From Kosakonia oryzae (GTDB lineage Bacteria; Pseudomonadota; Gammaproteobacteria; Enterobacterales; Enterobacteriaceae): a stretch of 64,000 bases of DNA. The stretch spans positions 2,480,001 to 2,544,000 of the forward strand of contig NZ_CP014007.2 in assembly GCF_001658025.2 (NCBI RefSeq), in the 5' to 3' direction. Shown piece after piece: positions 9,814 through 17,576 of the stretch. The translations under genes and the position numbers were made by a program. The notes below the pieces were generated by a model. That model searched no databases. It worked only from the letters and a program-made list of their open reading frames with translations, and was not told the DNA's origin. The stretch's first letter is position 1. Each line of letters starts with the position of its first letter.

Positions 9814-10152
9814 ATGAATAAAGAAGCGCTTATTTTTCTTGGTATCGCCATTGTTGTTGAAGTGATTGCCACCACCGCACTGAAATCATCCGACAGCTTC
9901 ACCCGGTTGCTGCCCAGTATCATCAGCATTGCGGGTTATTGCATCGCGTTCTGGTGCCTGACGATTCCGATGCGCACCATCCCGACGGGAATTATTTACG
10001 CCATCTGGTCTGGCGCCGGGATTGTATTGATTGGGATTGTTGGCTGGTTGGTTCACGGCCAGAAACTGGATCTTCCGGCAATGCTGGGTATGGGGCTGAT
10101 TATTGCCGGTGTGGTTACCATTAATCTTTTTTCAAAAAGTGTTGCTCATTAA
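9814..10152 (+). CDS. Small multidrug resistance (EmrE-like) transporter
   Basis: 112 residues and four membrane spans: an SMR efflux protein that works as an antiparallel dimer exchanging protons for cationic compounds. The essential membrane glutamate is Glu16 (IAIVVEVIATTALK, equivalent to Glu14 of EmrE), and IPTGIIYAIWSGAGIVLIG holds the conserved tryptophan. It resembles EmrE throughout, but quaternary-ammonium, guanidinium or polyamine substrates cannot be distinguished by sight. An in-frame TTG at 9805 is an alternative start. Confidence 0.88.
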   Translation: MNKEALIFLGIAIVVEVIATTALKSSDSFTRLLPSIISIAGYCIAFWCLTIPMRTIPTGIIYAIWSGAGIVLIGIVGWLVHGQKLDLPAMLGMGLIIAGVVTINLFSKSVAH

Positions 10153-10168
10153 TCATTGTAACCAGAAG

Positions 10169-10190
10169 GGCCCGCCATCATTGGCGGGCC
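10169..10190. terminator. Convergent SMR/yciI terminator
   Basis: A 9-bp GC-rich stem (GGCCCGCCA with TGGCGGGCC) lies between the convergent SMR and yciI genes. A moderate T-rich stretch follows on the plus strand; the minus-strand exit is less T-rich. Confidence 0.65.
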
Positions 10191-10197
10191 TTAAGTT

Positions 10198-10494
10198 TTA
10201 AAAAACCTTCTTGAACGGTTTAACGATAACGTTCTGGTACACGCCAGCAGCGACATAGGGATCGGCATCCGCCCAGGCTTTTGCCCCTTCCAGCGATTCA
10301 AACTCTGCAATCACCGTTGAACCGGTAAAACCTGCGGCGCCAGGATCATTGCTGTCCACCGCTGGCATCGGGCCAGCCGTCAGCAAACGACCTTCGTCAT
10401 GCAGTAATTGCAGTCGCGCCAGGTGGGCAGGGCGCACGGATAAACGTTTCTCAAGCGAGTCAGCAACATCTTCAGCAAAAATAACGTAAAGCAC
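10198..10494 (-). CDS. yciI: YciI family protein
   Basis: 98 residues of the YciI family, a dimeric ferredoxin-like fold related to muconolactone isomerase. It contains the conserved [20 protein letters not shown] and an [17 protein letters not shown] loop. The Haemophilus homologue was structurally characterised with a His-Asp pair suggesting an enzyme active site, but no reaction is known. Nearly identical to the E. coli protein and next to tonB as there. Confidence 0.94.
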   Translation of the reverse strand: MLYVIFAEDVADSLEKRLSVRPAHLARLQLLHDEGRLLTAGPMPAVDSNDPGAAGFTGSTVIAEFESLEGAKAWADADPYVAAGVYQNVIVKPFKKVF

Positions 10495-10646
10495 GGGAAG
10501 GGCTCCTTACTTATCGGAAAGGCATACCGTATGTGAAAGGGAATACGACTGCAATGTAAAGATGCTCTGACATGAGCACCCTTATAAAAAAGGTGGTTTT
10601 TTTTGTCCGGTCATGAGAGAAAATGATGGGCCAATGCGATGGCTTG

Positions 10647-10676
10647 TTGAATATGATTGCTATTTGCATTTAAAAT
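10647..10676 (+). promoter_or_regulatory. Candidate tonB promoter with Fur-like site
   Basis: TTGAAT (10647-10652) and TAAAAT (10671-10676), 18 bases apart, form a sigma-70-like promoter. GAATATGATTGCTATTTGC at 10649-10667 overlaps it and matches 11 of 19 positions of the classical Fur box by eye. The E. coli tonB promoter has nearly the same sequence and is iron-repressed by Fur, so the same control is likely. Confidence 0.65.
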
Positions 10677-10714
10677 TGAACCCTGGTTTTTTAACTGACA
10701 TGATTATGACTTCA

Positions 10715-11440
10715 ATGACCCTTGATTTACCTCGCCGCTTTCCCTGGCCGACGCTGTTGTCCGTCGCTATTCACGGAGCCGTCGTGGCAGGTCTGCTCTA
10801 TACATCGGTACATCAGGTTGTTGAATTGCCCGCACCCGCACAGCCTATCTCTGTGACGATGGTGACACCGGCTGAACTCGAACCGCCGCAGGTAGCACAA
10901 CCGCCACAACCCGTCGTCGAACCGGAGCCAGAGCCCGAACCGGAACCGGTAGTCGAGCCGCCAAAAGAAGCCCCTGTGGTGATTGAAAAGCCAAAACCGA
11001 AACCTAAGCCGAAGCCAAAGCCGAAACCGGAGAAAAAGGTCGAGCAGCCGAAGCAGGAGGTTAAACCAGCACAGCCGCATCCGGAATCACCGTTTAACAA
11101 CAACGCGCCAGCACGCCCGGTGGCGAATCCGACACCGTCGGCGTCCTCCACGCCAGCGCCGTCCGTGCCGGCCGGTCCGCGCGCGTTGAGTCGTAACCAG
11201 CCACAATATCCGGCGCGTGCCCAGGCGTTGCGCATTGAAGGTCGTGTGCGGGTGAAATTTGATGTTACGGCCGATGGTCGCGTCGAGAATATTGAAGTTC
11301 TGTCGGCGCAACCAGCAAACATGTTTGAGCGTGAAGTGAAAGCGGCCATGCGGAAATGGCGCTACGAAGCCGGAAAACCGGGTTCAGGACTGATAGTCAA
11401 TGTTGTGTTCCGCCTGAACGGCGGGGCGTCAATGGAATAA
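10715..11440 (+). CDS. tonB: TonB energy transducer
   Basis: 241 residues. TonB couples the proton-motive force (through ExbB/ExbD) to outer-membrane receptors for siderophores and vitamin B12. The N-terminal anchor has the SVAIHGAVVAGLLYTS helix (Ser and His of the conserved SxxxH). A periplasm-spanning proline-rich region follows, with EP repeats (about 70-80) and KP repeats (about 93-107), then the receptor-contacting C-terminal domain with RNQPQYPARAQALRIEGRV. MTLDLPRRF at 10715 matches E. coli; ATGs at 10700 and 10706 are close alternatives. Confidence 0.96.
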   Translation: MTLDLPRRFPWPTLLSVAIHGAVVAGLLYTSVHQVVELPAPAQPISVTMVTPAELEPPQVAQPPQPVVEPEPEPEPEPVVEPPKEAPVVIEKPKPKPKPKPKPKPEKKVEQPKQEVKPAQPHPESPFNNNAPARPVANPTPSASSTPAPSVPAGPRALSRNQPQYPARAQALRIEGRVRVKFDVTADGRVENIEVLSAQPANMFEREVKAAMRKWRYEAGKPGSGLIVNVVFRLNGGASME

Positions 11441-11468
11441 AAAAAGCCTCCTGACGGAGGCTTTTTTT
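11438..11468. terminator. Bidirectional tonB/yciA terminator
   Basis: GCCTCC (11446-11451) and GGAGGC (11456-11461) form a stem with a TGAC loop, with a long A-run on the left and T-run on the right. It serves tonB and the convergent yciA. Both stop codons lie within the A/T runs. Confidence 0.9.
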
Positions 11469-11868
11469 ATGACTGCTGCGGTAGCGGGCGAGGTTTCCCT
11501 TCTTTATCAACCGCGACATAGATAAACAGCGCTTCGGTGGCTTTGTAACGCTGCCCAATTGGCTCAGAAGAGACTTTTTTCACCCACACTTCGATATTGA
11601 TGCTGACGGAAGTATTCCCGCGTTTCACGCAGCGCGCATAGCAGCACACCACGTCGCCGACGGCAACCGGACGGAGGAAGGTCATGCCATCCACCCGCAC
11701 GGTGACTACGCGTCCGTGCGCAATCTCTTTTGCCAGGATTGCGCCCCCCATATCCATTTGTGACATCAACCAGCCGCCGAAAATATCTCCGTTAGCATTG
11801 GTATCCGCTGGCATTGCTAATGTGCGTAAAACAAGTTCTCCCTGAGGAGTCTCCTGAATGGTGGTCAT
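11467..11868 (-). CDS. yciA: Acyl-CoA thioesterase YciA
   Basis: 133 residues, a hot-dog-fold acyl-CoA thioesterase with broad acyl chain range. The catalytic region NANGDIFGGWLMSQMD (24-39) and the helix AILAKEIAHGRVVTV are conserved; homologues form hexamers and are feedback-inhibited by CoA. Convergent with tonB and followed by the shared terminator. Upstream lie yciB and yciC on the same strand, but a terminator separates them. Confidence 0.94.
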   Translation of the reverse strand: MTTIQETPQGELVLRTLAMPADTNANGDIFGGWLMSQMDMGGAILAKEIAHGRVVTVRVDGMTFLRPVAVGDVVCCYARCVKRGNTSVSINIEVWVKKVSSEPIGQRYKATEALFIYVAVDKEGKPRPLPQQS

Positions 11869-11930
11869 TATTATCTCTTCTGTGATGAGGGATTTCTGGC
11901 GGGATGCTACTACGAATACGGGGCGTTCGG

Positions 11931-11958
11931 AAAGAAAAAAGCCAGGCGTTGGCCTGGC
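11931..11958 (-). terminator. yciB terminator
   Basis: A 7-bp GC stem (GCCAGGC/GCCTGGC, loop GTTG) lies 8 bases past the yciB stop. Read on the minus strand it is followed by a T-run (complement of AAAGAAAAAA), a typical intrinsic terminator. Confidence 0.8.
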
Positions 11959-11966
11959 TTCAGTTT

Positions 11967-12509
11967 TCAGGAGTTATCATCCTGCTGTGGCATATGGCGG
12001 TAGATGTAAATACCGCTGAGCACGGTAAACACCAGCGTCAGAATCGTCAGGCCAAACACTTTGAAATTGACCCAAACATCAAACGGCAGCCAGAAAGCAA
12101 TATAGATATTCGCCAGCCCGCAAGCGATAAAGAACAGCGCCCAGGCGATGTTCAGCCGTGACCAGACGACCGCAGGCAGCGTCAGCTCTTTCCCGAGCAT
12201 GCTCTGGATGAGGGTTTTCTTCATTACCAACTGGCTGAACAGCAGCGCGACGGCAAACAGACCGTAAATCACCGTGACTTTCCACTTAATAAACTCAACG
12301 TCGTGGAATTTGATGGTCAATCCGCCAAACACGGCGACCAGCACAAACGTGATTAACGCCACTTTTTCCACTTTGCGGTAACGGATCCAGCAATAAATCA
12401 GCACGATGGCCGAGGCAATAATCAATACCTTGGTCGCGGCAAAAATATCGTAAAGCTTGTAAACCGCGAAAAAGAGCGCCAGCGGAAGAAAATCAAGAAA
12501 CTGCTTCAT
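11967..12509 (-). CDS. yciB: Inner-membrane septation protein A YciB
   Basis: 180 residues and about five membrane spans. The IspZ/YciB family is linked in Shigella to intracellular septation and in E. coli to cell-envelope synthesis, with interactions to divisome and elongasome proteins. It starts [18 protein letters not shown] at 12509, as in E. coli; an upstream in-frame start at 12557 would overlap the end of yciC's spacer. 51 bases downstream of yciC, likely one operon. Confidence 0.94.
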   Translation of the reverse strand: MKQFLDFLPLALFFAVYKLYDIFAATKVLIIASAIVLIYCWIRYRKVEKVALITFVLVAVFGGLTIKFHDVEFIKWKVTVIYGLFAVALLFSQLVMKKTLIQSMLGKELTLPAVVWSRLNIAWALFFIACGLANIYIAFWLPFDVWVNFKVFGLTILTLVFTVLSGIYIYRHMPQQDDNS

Positions 12510-12560
12510 TCTAGGATTCCATAAACAGGGGCAACCCTGACAGGGCTGCCGGAACAATCA

Positions 12561-13301
12561 TTAGCGCATCAGCATATAAAGGCGGAACAGATAAATAAGC
12601 AGCGCCGCCGAGATCAAATTGCTGATTGTATTCGCGATAACTGCGCCCACTTCCGGGGTGAGAACCGCGAAATTGTGCGCGAACATTAACAGCGCTGTTT
12701 TTGCCAGCAGCCAGCTTATGACCGCCGGAGCTACCAGCCGCATATTTTGCCAGCTCAAACGCATACTGCTGCGCATGGCGGCGAAAATCCCCACTTTATC
12801 CTGTACCAGCATGACGGGGGCGAAGGAGAGCAGAATCGCCAGAATCACGCCCGGAACAATGATAAACATAATGCCAATCTGCACCATAAAAGTGGTCAAC
12901 AGGATCAGTAAAAACAGCTTTGGCAGCACCGGCGCGCTGGCACCAATCGCGCGCAGCGCACTGACGCGTTGACCGGCAGAAACCATCTGGATCAGCAGTA
13001 AAACGCCGCCTGCCAGAATCGCGTTGCCGATAAGCCCGGAAAACGTTGATGCGGCCGAGGCGCGCAGCAGCACCTGCTGTTGCTCTGGCGTCATGTTTTG
13101 CACCAGTTCAAACAAACCGACGCTGCCTGCCAGGTTATCCCCTTGGGTTAAAATGGAGAGTTGTTCGTCAGTAGGCGAAAACGCGTGCCCAATGACTGCG
13201 GTGATAAATGCGCACAGCAGCGCAATCAGCAAAATGGTAATCAACTGATTACGAAAAAAATTCCCCGTGTCACGGTAAACGGACTTCGCCGTGATAGACA
13301 T
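12561..13301 (-). CDS. yciC: UPF0259 membrane protein YciC
   Basis: 246 residues with about six hydrophobic segments, matching the E. coli YciC family (UPF0259). It opens with [19 protein letters not shown], a short cytoplasmic start before the first span. E. coli work links YciC with YciB in membrane-envelope homeostasis; no biochemical activity is known. It lies just upstream of yciB and downstream of a cysteine-cluster gene, all on the minus strand. Confidence 0.92.
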   Translation of the reverse strand: MSITAKSVYRDTGNFFRNQLITILLIALLCAFITAVIGHAFSPTDEQLSILTQGDNLAGSVGLFELVQNMTPEQQQVLLRASAASTFSGLIGNAILAGGVLLLIQMVSAGQRVSALRAIGASAPVLPKLFLLILLTTFMVQIGIMFIIVPGVILAILLSFAPVMLVQDKVGIFAAMRSSMRLSWQNMRLVAPAVISWLLAKTALLMFAHNFAVLTPEVGAVIANTISNLISAALLIYLFRLYMLMR

Positions 13302-13325
13302 GCACTCTCCTTGAGTATTGCGGTA

Positions 13326-13730
13326 TTAAATTGTCGGCGATTGTACCCCGAATAGTGGCTCAGTGGCAGCATCATGGCTTGTATGGAAAAGCATATCTTT
13401 GTAAAGAGGCGCTAATCCGTAACGTGCGCGGGCGCGATCGCAGGCTTCATTCACTTCGCCATTCTCGCCAGACATCGCGAATTCCCGGCAGGGTGACGGC
13501 CTTCCTTCATAGATGCTGCAACGGACTGATTCGCCGGGGGTACCTTCCAGCGCCACGCAGCGGCTCTGCTTCTGATTGGTGCCGCTCATACAGCGTAAAA
13601 AGGGAGTTACTGGCTCTGTAAGTTGAGCCGGGACAGGGCCGCCAGCGTCATCCGCTTCAGCCCAGTAAAAAGAGACACGAAAATACGCACAACATGCTCC
13701 GCACGACATGCACGGATTGAGATCACTCAT
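13326..13730 (-). CDS. YkgJ-type cysteine-cluster (zinc/iron-chelating) protein
   Basis: 134 residues of the YkgJ family (CxxCxxCC domain). The cluster [19 protein letters not shown] is near the N-terminus, with more cysteines in [14 protein letters not shown] and RPSPCREF; such proteins are annotated as metal-chelating. It resembles E. coli YkgJ but has a longer C-terminus and sits between yciC and ompW, a place where E. coli has no such gene. ATG 13730 is chosen because family members start MSxxNPCMSC. The function is unknown; 24 bases before yciC suggests co-transcription. Confidence 0.82.
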   Translation of the reverse strand: MSDLNPCMSCGACCAYFRVSFYWAEADDAGGPVPAQLTEPVTPFLRCMSGTNQKQSRCVALEGTPGESVRCSIYEGRPSPCREFAMSGENGEVNEACDRARARYGLAPLYKDMLFHTSHDAATEPLFGVQSPTI

Positions 13731-13932
13731 AGCACACCTGCACTTCACAACGTATCAAGACGAATTGTCAGGCCACTAAATTATCTCTGCGTTTGCTGGC
13801 GTACAAGATGGCTAAGGTGGAAATTTTTTCATGCCTGAAAAAGTGAAAATTGATTTAAATACAAAAATTAAGGAGATGGCATCAAATTGAAAATTATCTC
13901 AGATCAATGAATGTTAAATTACGGGATTAAGT

Positions 13933-13951
13933 GTGATCTGGGTTGGATCAC
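13933..13951. promoter_or_regulatory. Palindrome upstream of ompW
   Basis: GTGATC (13933-13938) and GATCAC (13946-13951) are perfect half-sites separated by seven bases, 60 bases before the ompW start. The spacing does not fit CRP. It may be an operator for an unidentified regulator; E. coli ompW responds to oxygen regulators such as FNR and ArcA. Confidence 0.4.
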
Positions 13952-14010
13952 TTTGTACTCAATTATGGGTATATTCACGCCGCGATAAAAACCTCAATCA
14001 TGGAGTGGAT

Positions 14011-14646
14011 ATGAAAAAATTAGCTGTGGCAGCATTAGTCCTGAGTTCGCTTTCCGGCGGCGCGTATGCGCATGACGCGGGCGAATTCTTTATTCGTGCC
14101 GGTTCCGCTACTGTCCGTCCAACGGCAGGTTCGGATAATGTTCTGGGAAGTCTTGGCAGTTTTAATGTCAGCAATAACACCCAGTTGGGTGTGACGATGA
14201 CCTGGATGGCAACGGACAACGTGGGTATTGAACTGCTGGCTGCGACGCCGTTCCGCCACCGCGTAGGCACCGGTCCTACGGGCGATATCGCAACCGTGCA
14301 TCATTTGCCGCCTTCGCTGATGGCGCAGTGGTACTTTGGTGATCCGAAAAGCAAATTCCGTCCGTATATTGGTGCGGGTATTAACTACACCACTTTCTTT
14401 GACGAAAAATTTAACGACACCGGTAAAGAAGCCGGGCTTTCCGATCTGAGCCTGAAAGATTCGTGGGGCGCGGCAGGGCAAGTGGGGCTGGACTATCTGA
14501 TCAACCGCAACTGGTTAATCAATATGTCGGTCTGGTATATGGATATCGATACGGACGTGCGTTTCAAAGCCAATGGCGCTCAGCAGAGTGTCAGTACTCG
14601 CCTGGATCCGTGGGTATTTATGTTCTCTGCGGGTTATCGTTTCTGA
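14011..14646 (+). CDS. ompW: Outer-membrane protein OmpW
   Basis: 211 residues. An eight-stranded beta-barrel of the outer membrane with a narrow hydrophobic channel; in E. coli the receptor for colicin S4. The signal peptide is residues 1-20 (ending AYA), the mature protein starts HDAGEFF, and the C-terminal VFMFSAGYRF ends in the aromatic residue expected for barrel insertion. KFRPYIGAGINYTTFF and LSLKDSWGAAGQVGLDYL are strongly conserved. ATG 14011 has GGAG 8 bases upstream. The accessory CLC gene is convergent downstream. Confidence 0.95.
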   Translation: MKKLAVAALVLSSLSGGAYAHDAGEFFIRAGSATVRPTAGSDNVLGSLGSFNVSNNTQLGVTMTWMATDNVGIELLAATPFRHRVGTGPTGDIATVHHLPPSLMAQWYFGDPKSKFRPYIGAGINYTTFFDEKFNDTGKEAGLSDLSLKDSWGAAGQVGLDYLINRNWLINMSVWYMDIDTDVRFKANGAQQSVSTRLDPWVFMFSAGYRF

Positions 14647-14654
14647 GTCCGGCT

Positions 14655-14690
14655 GGAAACTGGCCCCGCTTGCGGCCAGTTTCCCCGTTT
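14655..14690 (+). terminator. ompW terminator
   Basis: A perfect 11-bp stem (GGAAACTGGCC at 14655-14665 with GGCCAGTTTCC at 14674-14684) lies nine bases after the ompW stop, followed by a modest T-rich stretch. Confidence 0.65.
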
Positions 14691-14760
14691 ATCTCTGCGT
14701 TCGTGGCTCTTATACCGCCAAATCCATTTAGTCACTGCATCGGTAATTCAGACGTCGGGA

Positions 14761-15999
14761 TCACTCTACGTAGCGGCAGGTCATATACGCGCCAGCCACA
14801 CACAGTGTGAGAGGGATAAAAAAGCTGAAGTCCATGCCGGTGAATTCCATCAACAGGACAATGGCGGTCAGCGGCATCTGCATGGACGACGCCAGAAACG
14901 CGGCACCGCCGGTGAGAGCAAATTCCGCCATACTGCCGCCAGGGAAGAAGGGGCCGACAAGCAGAAACATCAGCGCGCCCAGCAGTGCGCCAATCGCCAG
15001 ACCGGGTGTCAGCAGGCCGCCCTCCGCGCCGCTGCGTAGCACCATCCAGATACTCACTACTTTCAGGCCAATCAGCATGGCTGCCAGCGGCAGAGTGACA
15101 CCGCCGCCAAAACTGAGCTGCACCGGCCCGCGGCCGTTGCCCGGAAGTTGCGGAAACCAGATGGAGAACAAGCCCAGGCAGGCAAAGGCCAGGATGCAGA
15201 ACAGCGGCATCTGCCAGTTGCTTTTCGCCTGGCCGCGCGCATGCCGCGTCATGCGGCGAAACTGGCAGGCGGCATAACCGAACAGTGGGCCGGAGAGCGC
15301 CGCCCAAACGATTAATGACACTGGCGCGGGTGGCGCAATAAATTGGTACTGTCGTTCGTTGCCCAGCACCAGCGAGGCGACAAACGCCGCCAGCGCGGAG
15401 CTGACCGTTGCGGCGATCACCGCATCCCAGGCGATGGTCACCAGCAGCACTTCCAGCGTGAAAATCGCACCGGCCAGCGGAACGTTATAAACCGCCGCCA
15501 GCCCGGCTCCTGCACCACAGGCGATCACCAGCCGGGTTTCCTGCTCATTAAGGCCGCTACGCCGGGCAATGCTGCCGCCAAACAGCGCGCCCACTTCCCG
15601 CGGCGCGCTTTCACGTCCCAGCGGCGAGCCCATCGCCACCGTCACCACCTGTAACAGGGCATGGCAGATTGTGGTGCTCGCAGGCATCTGGCAACCCTTT
15701 TCGCCGAGCGCCGCCGTAACGCTTACCCGGGGCTTGCCATATCTCGCCAGCAACCACCAGCCGCAGCCAGCAATCACACCGGCGCCGGTCAATGCGGCAA
15801 AGCGGCGCAGGTTGCTGGCATCGGTGACGCCTTGCAGAAACGGCGCGCCGCCAATCAGTGATTGCTGGCTGTAACCGAACACCAGATGCTGGATTTCATG
15901 CAGCAGTAGCGCAATCAGCATGCCTGACGCGCCGGAAAGCAGGCCAGTCAGCAGCAGCGCGATCCAGCGCCGCGGCCAGGAGGAAGGAGTGTCGCTCAT
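14761..15999 (-). CDS. CLC family chloride channel/antiporter, divergent subtype
   Basis: 412 residues with about ten hydrophobic segments. CLC hallmarks are present but altered: GSPLGRESAPREVGALFGG carries a glutamate (Glu130) at the place of the gating Glu of GREGP, but GP is replaced by SA. NVPLAGAIFTLE and GAEGGLLTPGLAIGALLG correspond to the second and third selectivity regions. It is neither ClcA nor ClcB as I recall them. ATG 15999 is chosen because upstream in-frame starts (to 16140) would overlap the neighbouring oxidoreductase. The ion and mode (channel or Cl-/H+ exchange) are unknown. Confidence 0.82.
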   Translation of the reverse strand: MSDTPSSWPRRWIALLLTGLLSGASGMLIALLLHEIQHLVFGYSQQSLIGGAPFLQGVTDASNLRRFAALTGAGVIAGCGWWLLARYGKPRVSVTAALGEKGCQMPASTTICHALLQVVTVAMGSPLGRESAPREVGALFGGSIARRSGLNEQETRLVIACGAGAGLAAVYNVPLAGAIFTLEVLLVTIAWDAVIAATVSSALAAFVASLVLGNERQYQFIAPPAPVSLIVWAALSGPLFGYAACQFRRMTRHARGQAKSNWQMPLFCILAFACLGLFSIWFPQLPGNGRGPVQLSFGGGVTLPLAAMLIGLKVVSIWMVLRSGAEGGLLTPGLAIGALLGALMFLLVGPFFPGGSMAEFALTGGAAFLASSMQMPLTAIVLLMEFTGMDFSFFIPLTLCVAGAYMTCRYVE

Positions 16000-16075
16000 C
16001 AATTCATTCTCTGTGTAACCCGCGTCGCGGTCATTATTCCACAGAAAATATGAACCTTTTAACAATGGGTTACCA

Positions 16076-17014
16076 TTAGCTGATAACAAAAACGGTTCTT
16101 TTCTGGCTGTCATCTCGCTGCCAGGCCGTTTCAACGTCACTCAGAGGCGCAGGCGTGGTGGCAATACGCAGTTGCGCCGGTACCGCCACGGCGAACATCT
16201 CTGCGGTGGCCTGCAGCAACTGAGGTAACGATAAACTGCCGATGCCGCTACCCATCATCTGGATCGGTGCCGCGCGCAGCCAGGCACCGGACAAACAGAT
16301 ATCTTGCCCGGAAAGCGCACCTACCTGCACAAAGCGGGTTGGCGATTTCGCCTTCGCGGCGGCGGTGAGAATCAGTTCGGCGCTACTGCCCCATAAATAA
16401 TCAACCACTACATCGACAGGAGTCGCGAAGGCGCGAGCGAATTGCTGGCGCAGCGCGTCGCTCTCATCCGTCAGATTGATTGTGTAATCCGCGCCAAGAC
16501 TGTGCAAAACGGCGGCATTACGCCCGGTGACGATAATTTTCCCCGCGCCGAGGTAGCGGGCAATCTGCACCGCAAGTTGTCCGGCGCTGCCCGTTGCGCC
16601 ATTGATTAACACCGTTTCGCCGCGACGGAGGCCCGCGCGGGTTACCAGTGCGGCCCAGGCTGACATACCCGGATTGGCCATCGCTGCGGCGCTGATGCTG
16701 TCCAGCTCATCCGCCAGAGGGATGCAGTGCTGTTCGGCGACTGGCGCAAACTCTGCCATGCTACCCCACGGCGAGCGCGGGAAGGCAAACCAGACCCGCT
16801 GGCCGTCTGGTCGGGTGCCGACGCCATCAATACCCGGTACAAAGGGTAACGTACCGTCAAAACTGTAATGCTGGCCTGATGCGCGGCTTTTCACCACATG
16901 ACTTATCGCGGCGGCGTTAACGGTGATCAGGCACTCGTCCTGCCGGGCTTCAGGCATGGCGAAGCTGGCATAACGTGGGGGTAGGTTGGTCTGGTGGACA
17001 ATGGCTGCGTACAT
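16076..17014 (-). CDS. MDR-superfamily quinone oxidoreductase-like protein
   Basis: 312 residues: an N-terminal GroES-like half, then a Rossmann fold with INGATGSAGQLAVQIARYLGAGKIIVTGRN (about 137-166) for NAD(P)H. No zinc-binding cysteine cluster is visible, so it is closer to zinc-free quinone oxidoreductases than to alcohol dehydrogenases. The substrate is unknown. It starts MYAAIVHQTN with GGAGAGA upstream. It is transcribed divergently from a MarR regulator 74 bases away, and the intergenic space holds two copies of a palindrome, so it is probably the regulated target. Confidence 0.85.
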   Translation of the reverse strand: MYAAIVHQTNLPPRYASFAMPEARQDECLITVNAAAISHVVKSRASGQHYSFDGTLPFVPGIDGVGTRPDGQRVWFAFPRSPWGSMAEFAPVAEQHCIPLADELDSISAAAMANPGMSAWAALVTRAGLRRGETVLINGATGSAGQLAVQIARYLGAGKIIVTGRNAAVLHSLGADYTINLTDESDALRQQFARAFATPVDVVVDYLWGSSAELILTAAAKAKSPTRFVQVGALSGQDICLSGAWLRAAPIQMMGSGIGSLSLPQLLQATAEMFAVAVPAQLRIATTPAPLSDVETAWQRDDSQKRTVFVIS

Positions 17015-17035
17015 AGAATTCTCTCCGTCAGGGTT

Positions 17036-17054
17036 TATGTGTAAAATGCACATA
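17036..17054. promoter_or_regulatory. Candidate MarR operator, copy 1
   Basis: TATGTG-N7-CACATA is a perfect 6-7-6 palindrome in the space between the divergent oxidoreductase and marR genes. Its AAAATGCACATATT core (17043-17056) recurs exactly 50 bases away, which supports a regulator-binding role. Confidence 0.65.
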
Positions 17055-17085
17055 TTGAGATTGCCACTCTACACCATCAGGAATT

Positions 17086-17104
17086 TATATGCAAAATGCA
17101 CATA
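17086..17104. promoter_or_regulatory. Candidate MarR operator, copy 2, over the marR start codon
   Basis: TATATG-N7-CACATA, one mismatch from perfect symmetry, overlaps the marR ATG (17089-17091). Together with copy 1 it contains the 14-base direct repeat AAAATGCACATATT at 17093-17106. Binding here could block marR transcription or translation as autoregulation. Confidence 0.6.
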
Positions 17105-17556
17105 TTAATTACGACATCGATGATTTCCATCGCGCGTTACTCACTATTATTGGCGTGATGAATCATCCGTTACGCGATATGGCGCTGATGCGCGCGGCGG
17201 AAATCACCCTTGATCAGGTGTTGTTTCCGCTGCTGGTGACGGTTGAACGTTTTGGCCCCATCGGTGTAGTTGACCTGGCTAACCGCGTCGGACGGGATTA
17301 CACCACGGTAAGCCGTCAGGTGAAAAAACTGGAGCAGGCCGGGCTGGTGGTGAAAAAAAGTCAGCCGCAGGACAAACGAGTGAGCGAGCTCACCATCAGC
17401 GAAGAAGGCAAAGCGATGACAATGAAAATTGACGCCGCGCGGCAGCGGCTGATGAATGCGTCATTCGACGGCTGGGAACCCGATGATGTTCAGGCGCTGT
17501 TCCGGTTGGTCCAGAAATATGCGCAGACACTACTGAAGCAAGAAGAGGCCGCCTGA
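17089..17556 (+). CDS. MarR family transcriptional regulator
   Basis: 155 residues with a winged helix-turn-helix of MarR type: VVDLANRVGRDYTTVSRQVKKLEQAGLVVKK is the recognition region, followed by the wing PQDKRVSELTISEEGKA. MarR proteins usually repress a neighbouring divergent gene until a small aromatic or oxidising ligand releases them. The likely target is the divergent oxidoreductase. The first codons of the gene are part of operator copy 2. It is convergent with trpA, 20 bases between stops, with no obvious terminator in between. Confidence 0.9.
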   Translation: MQNAHINYDIDDFHRALLTIIGVMNHPLRDMALMRAAEITLDQVLFPLLVTVERFGPIGVVDLANRVGRDYTTVSRQVKKLEQAGLVVKKSQPQDKRVSELTISEEGKAMTMKIDAARQRLMNASFDGWEPDDVQALFRLVQKYAQTLLKQEEAA

Positions 17557-17576
17557 GCGAACAGGCGGCAACAGGA

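Noticed and set aside
13933-13951. CRP site before ompW
   Set aside because: The half-sites are seven bases apart within GTGATC/GATCAC and do not fit TGTGA-N6-TCACA.
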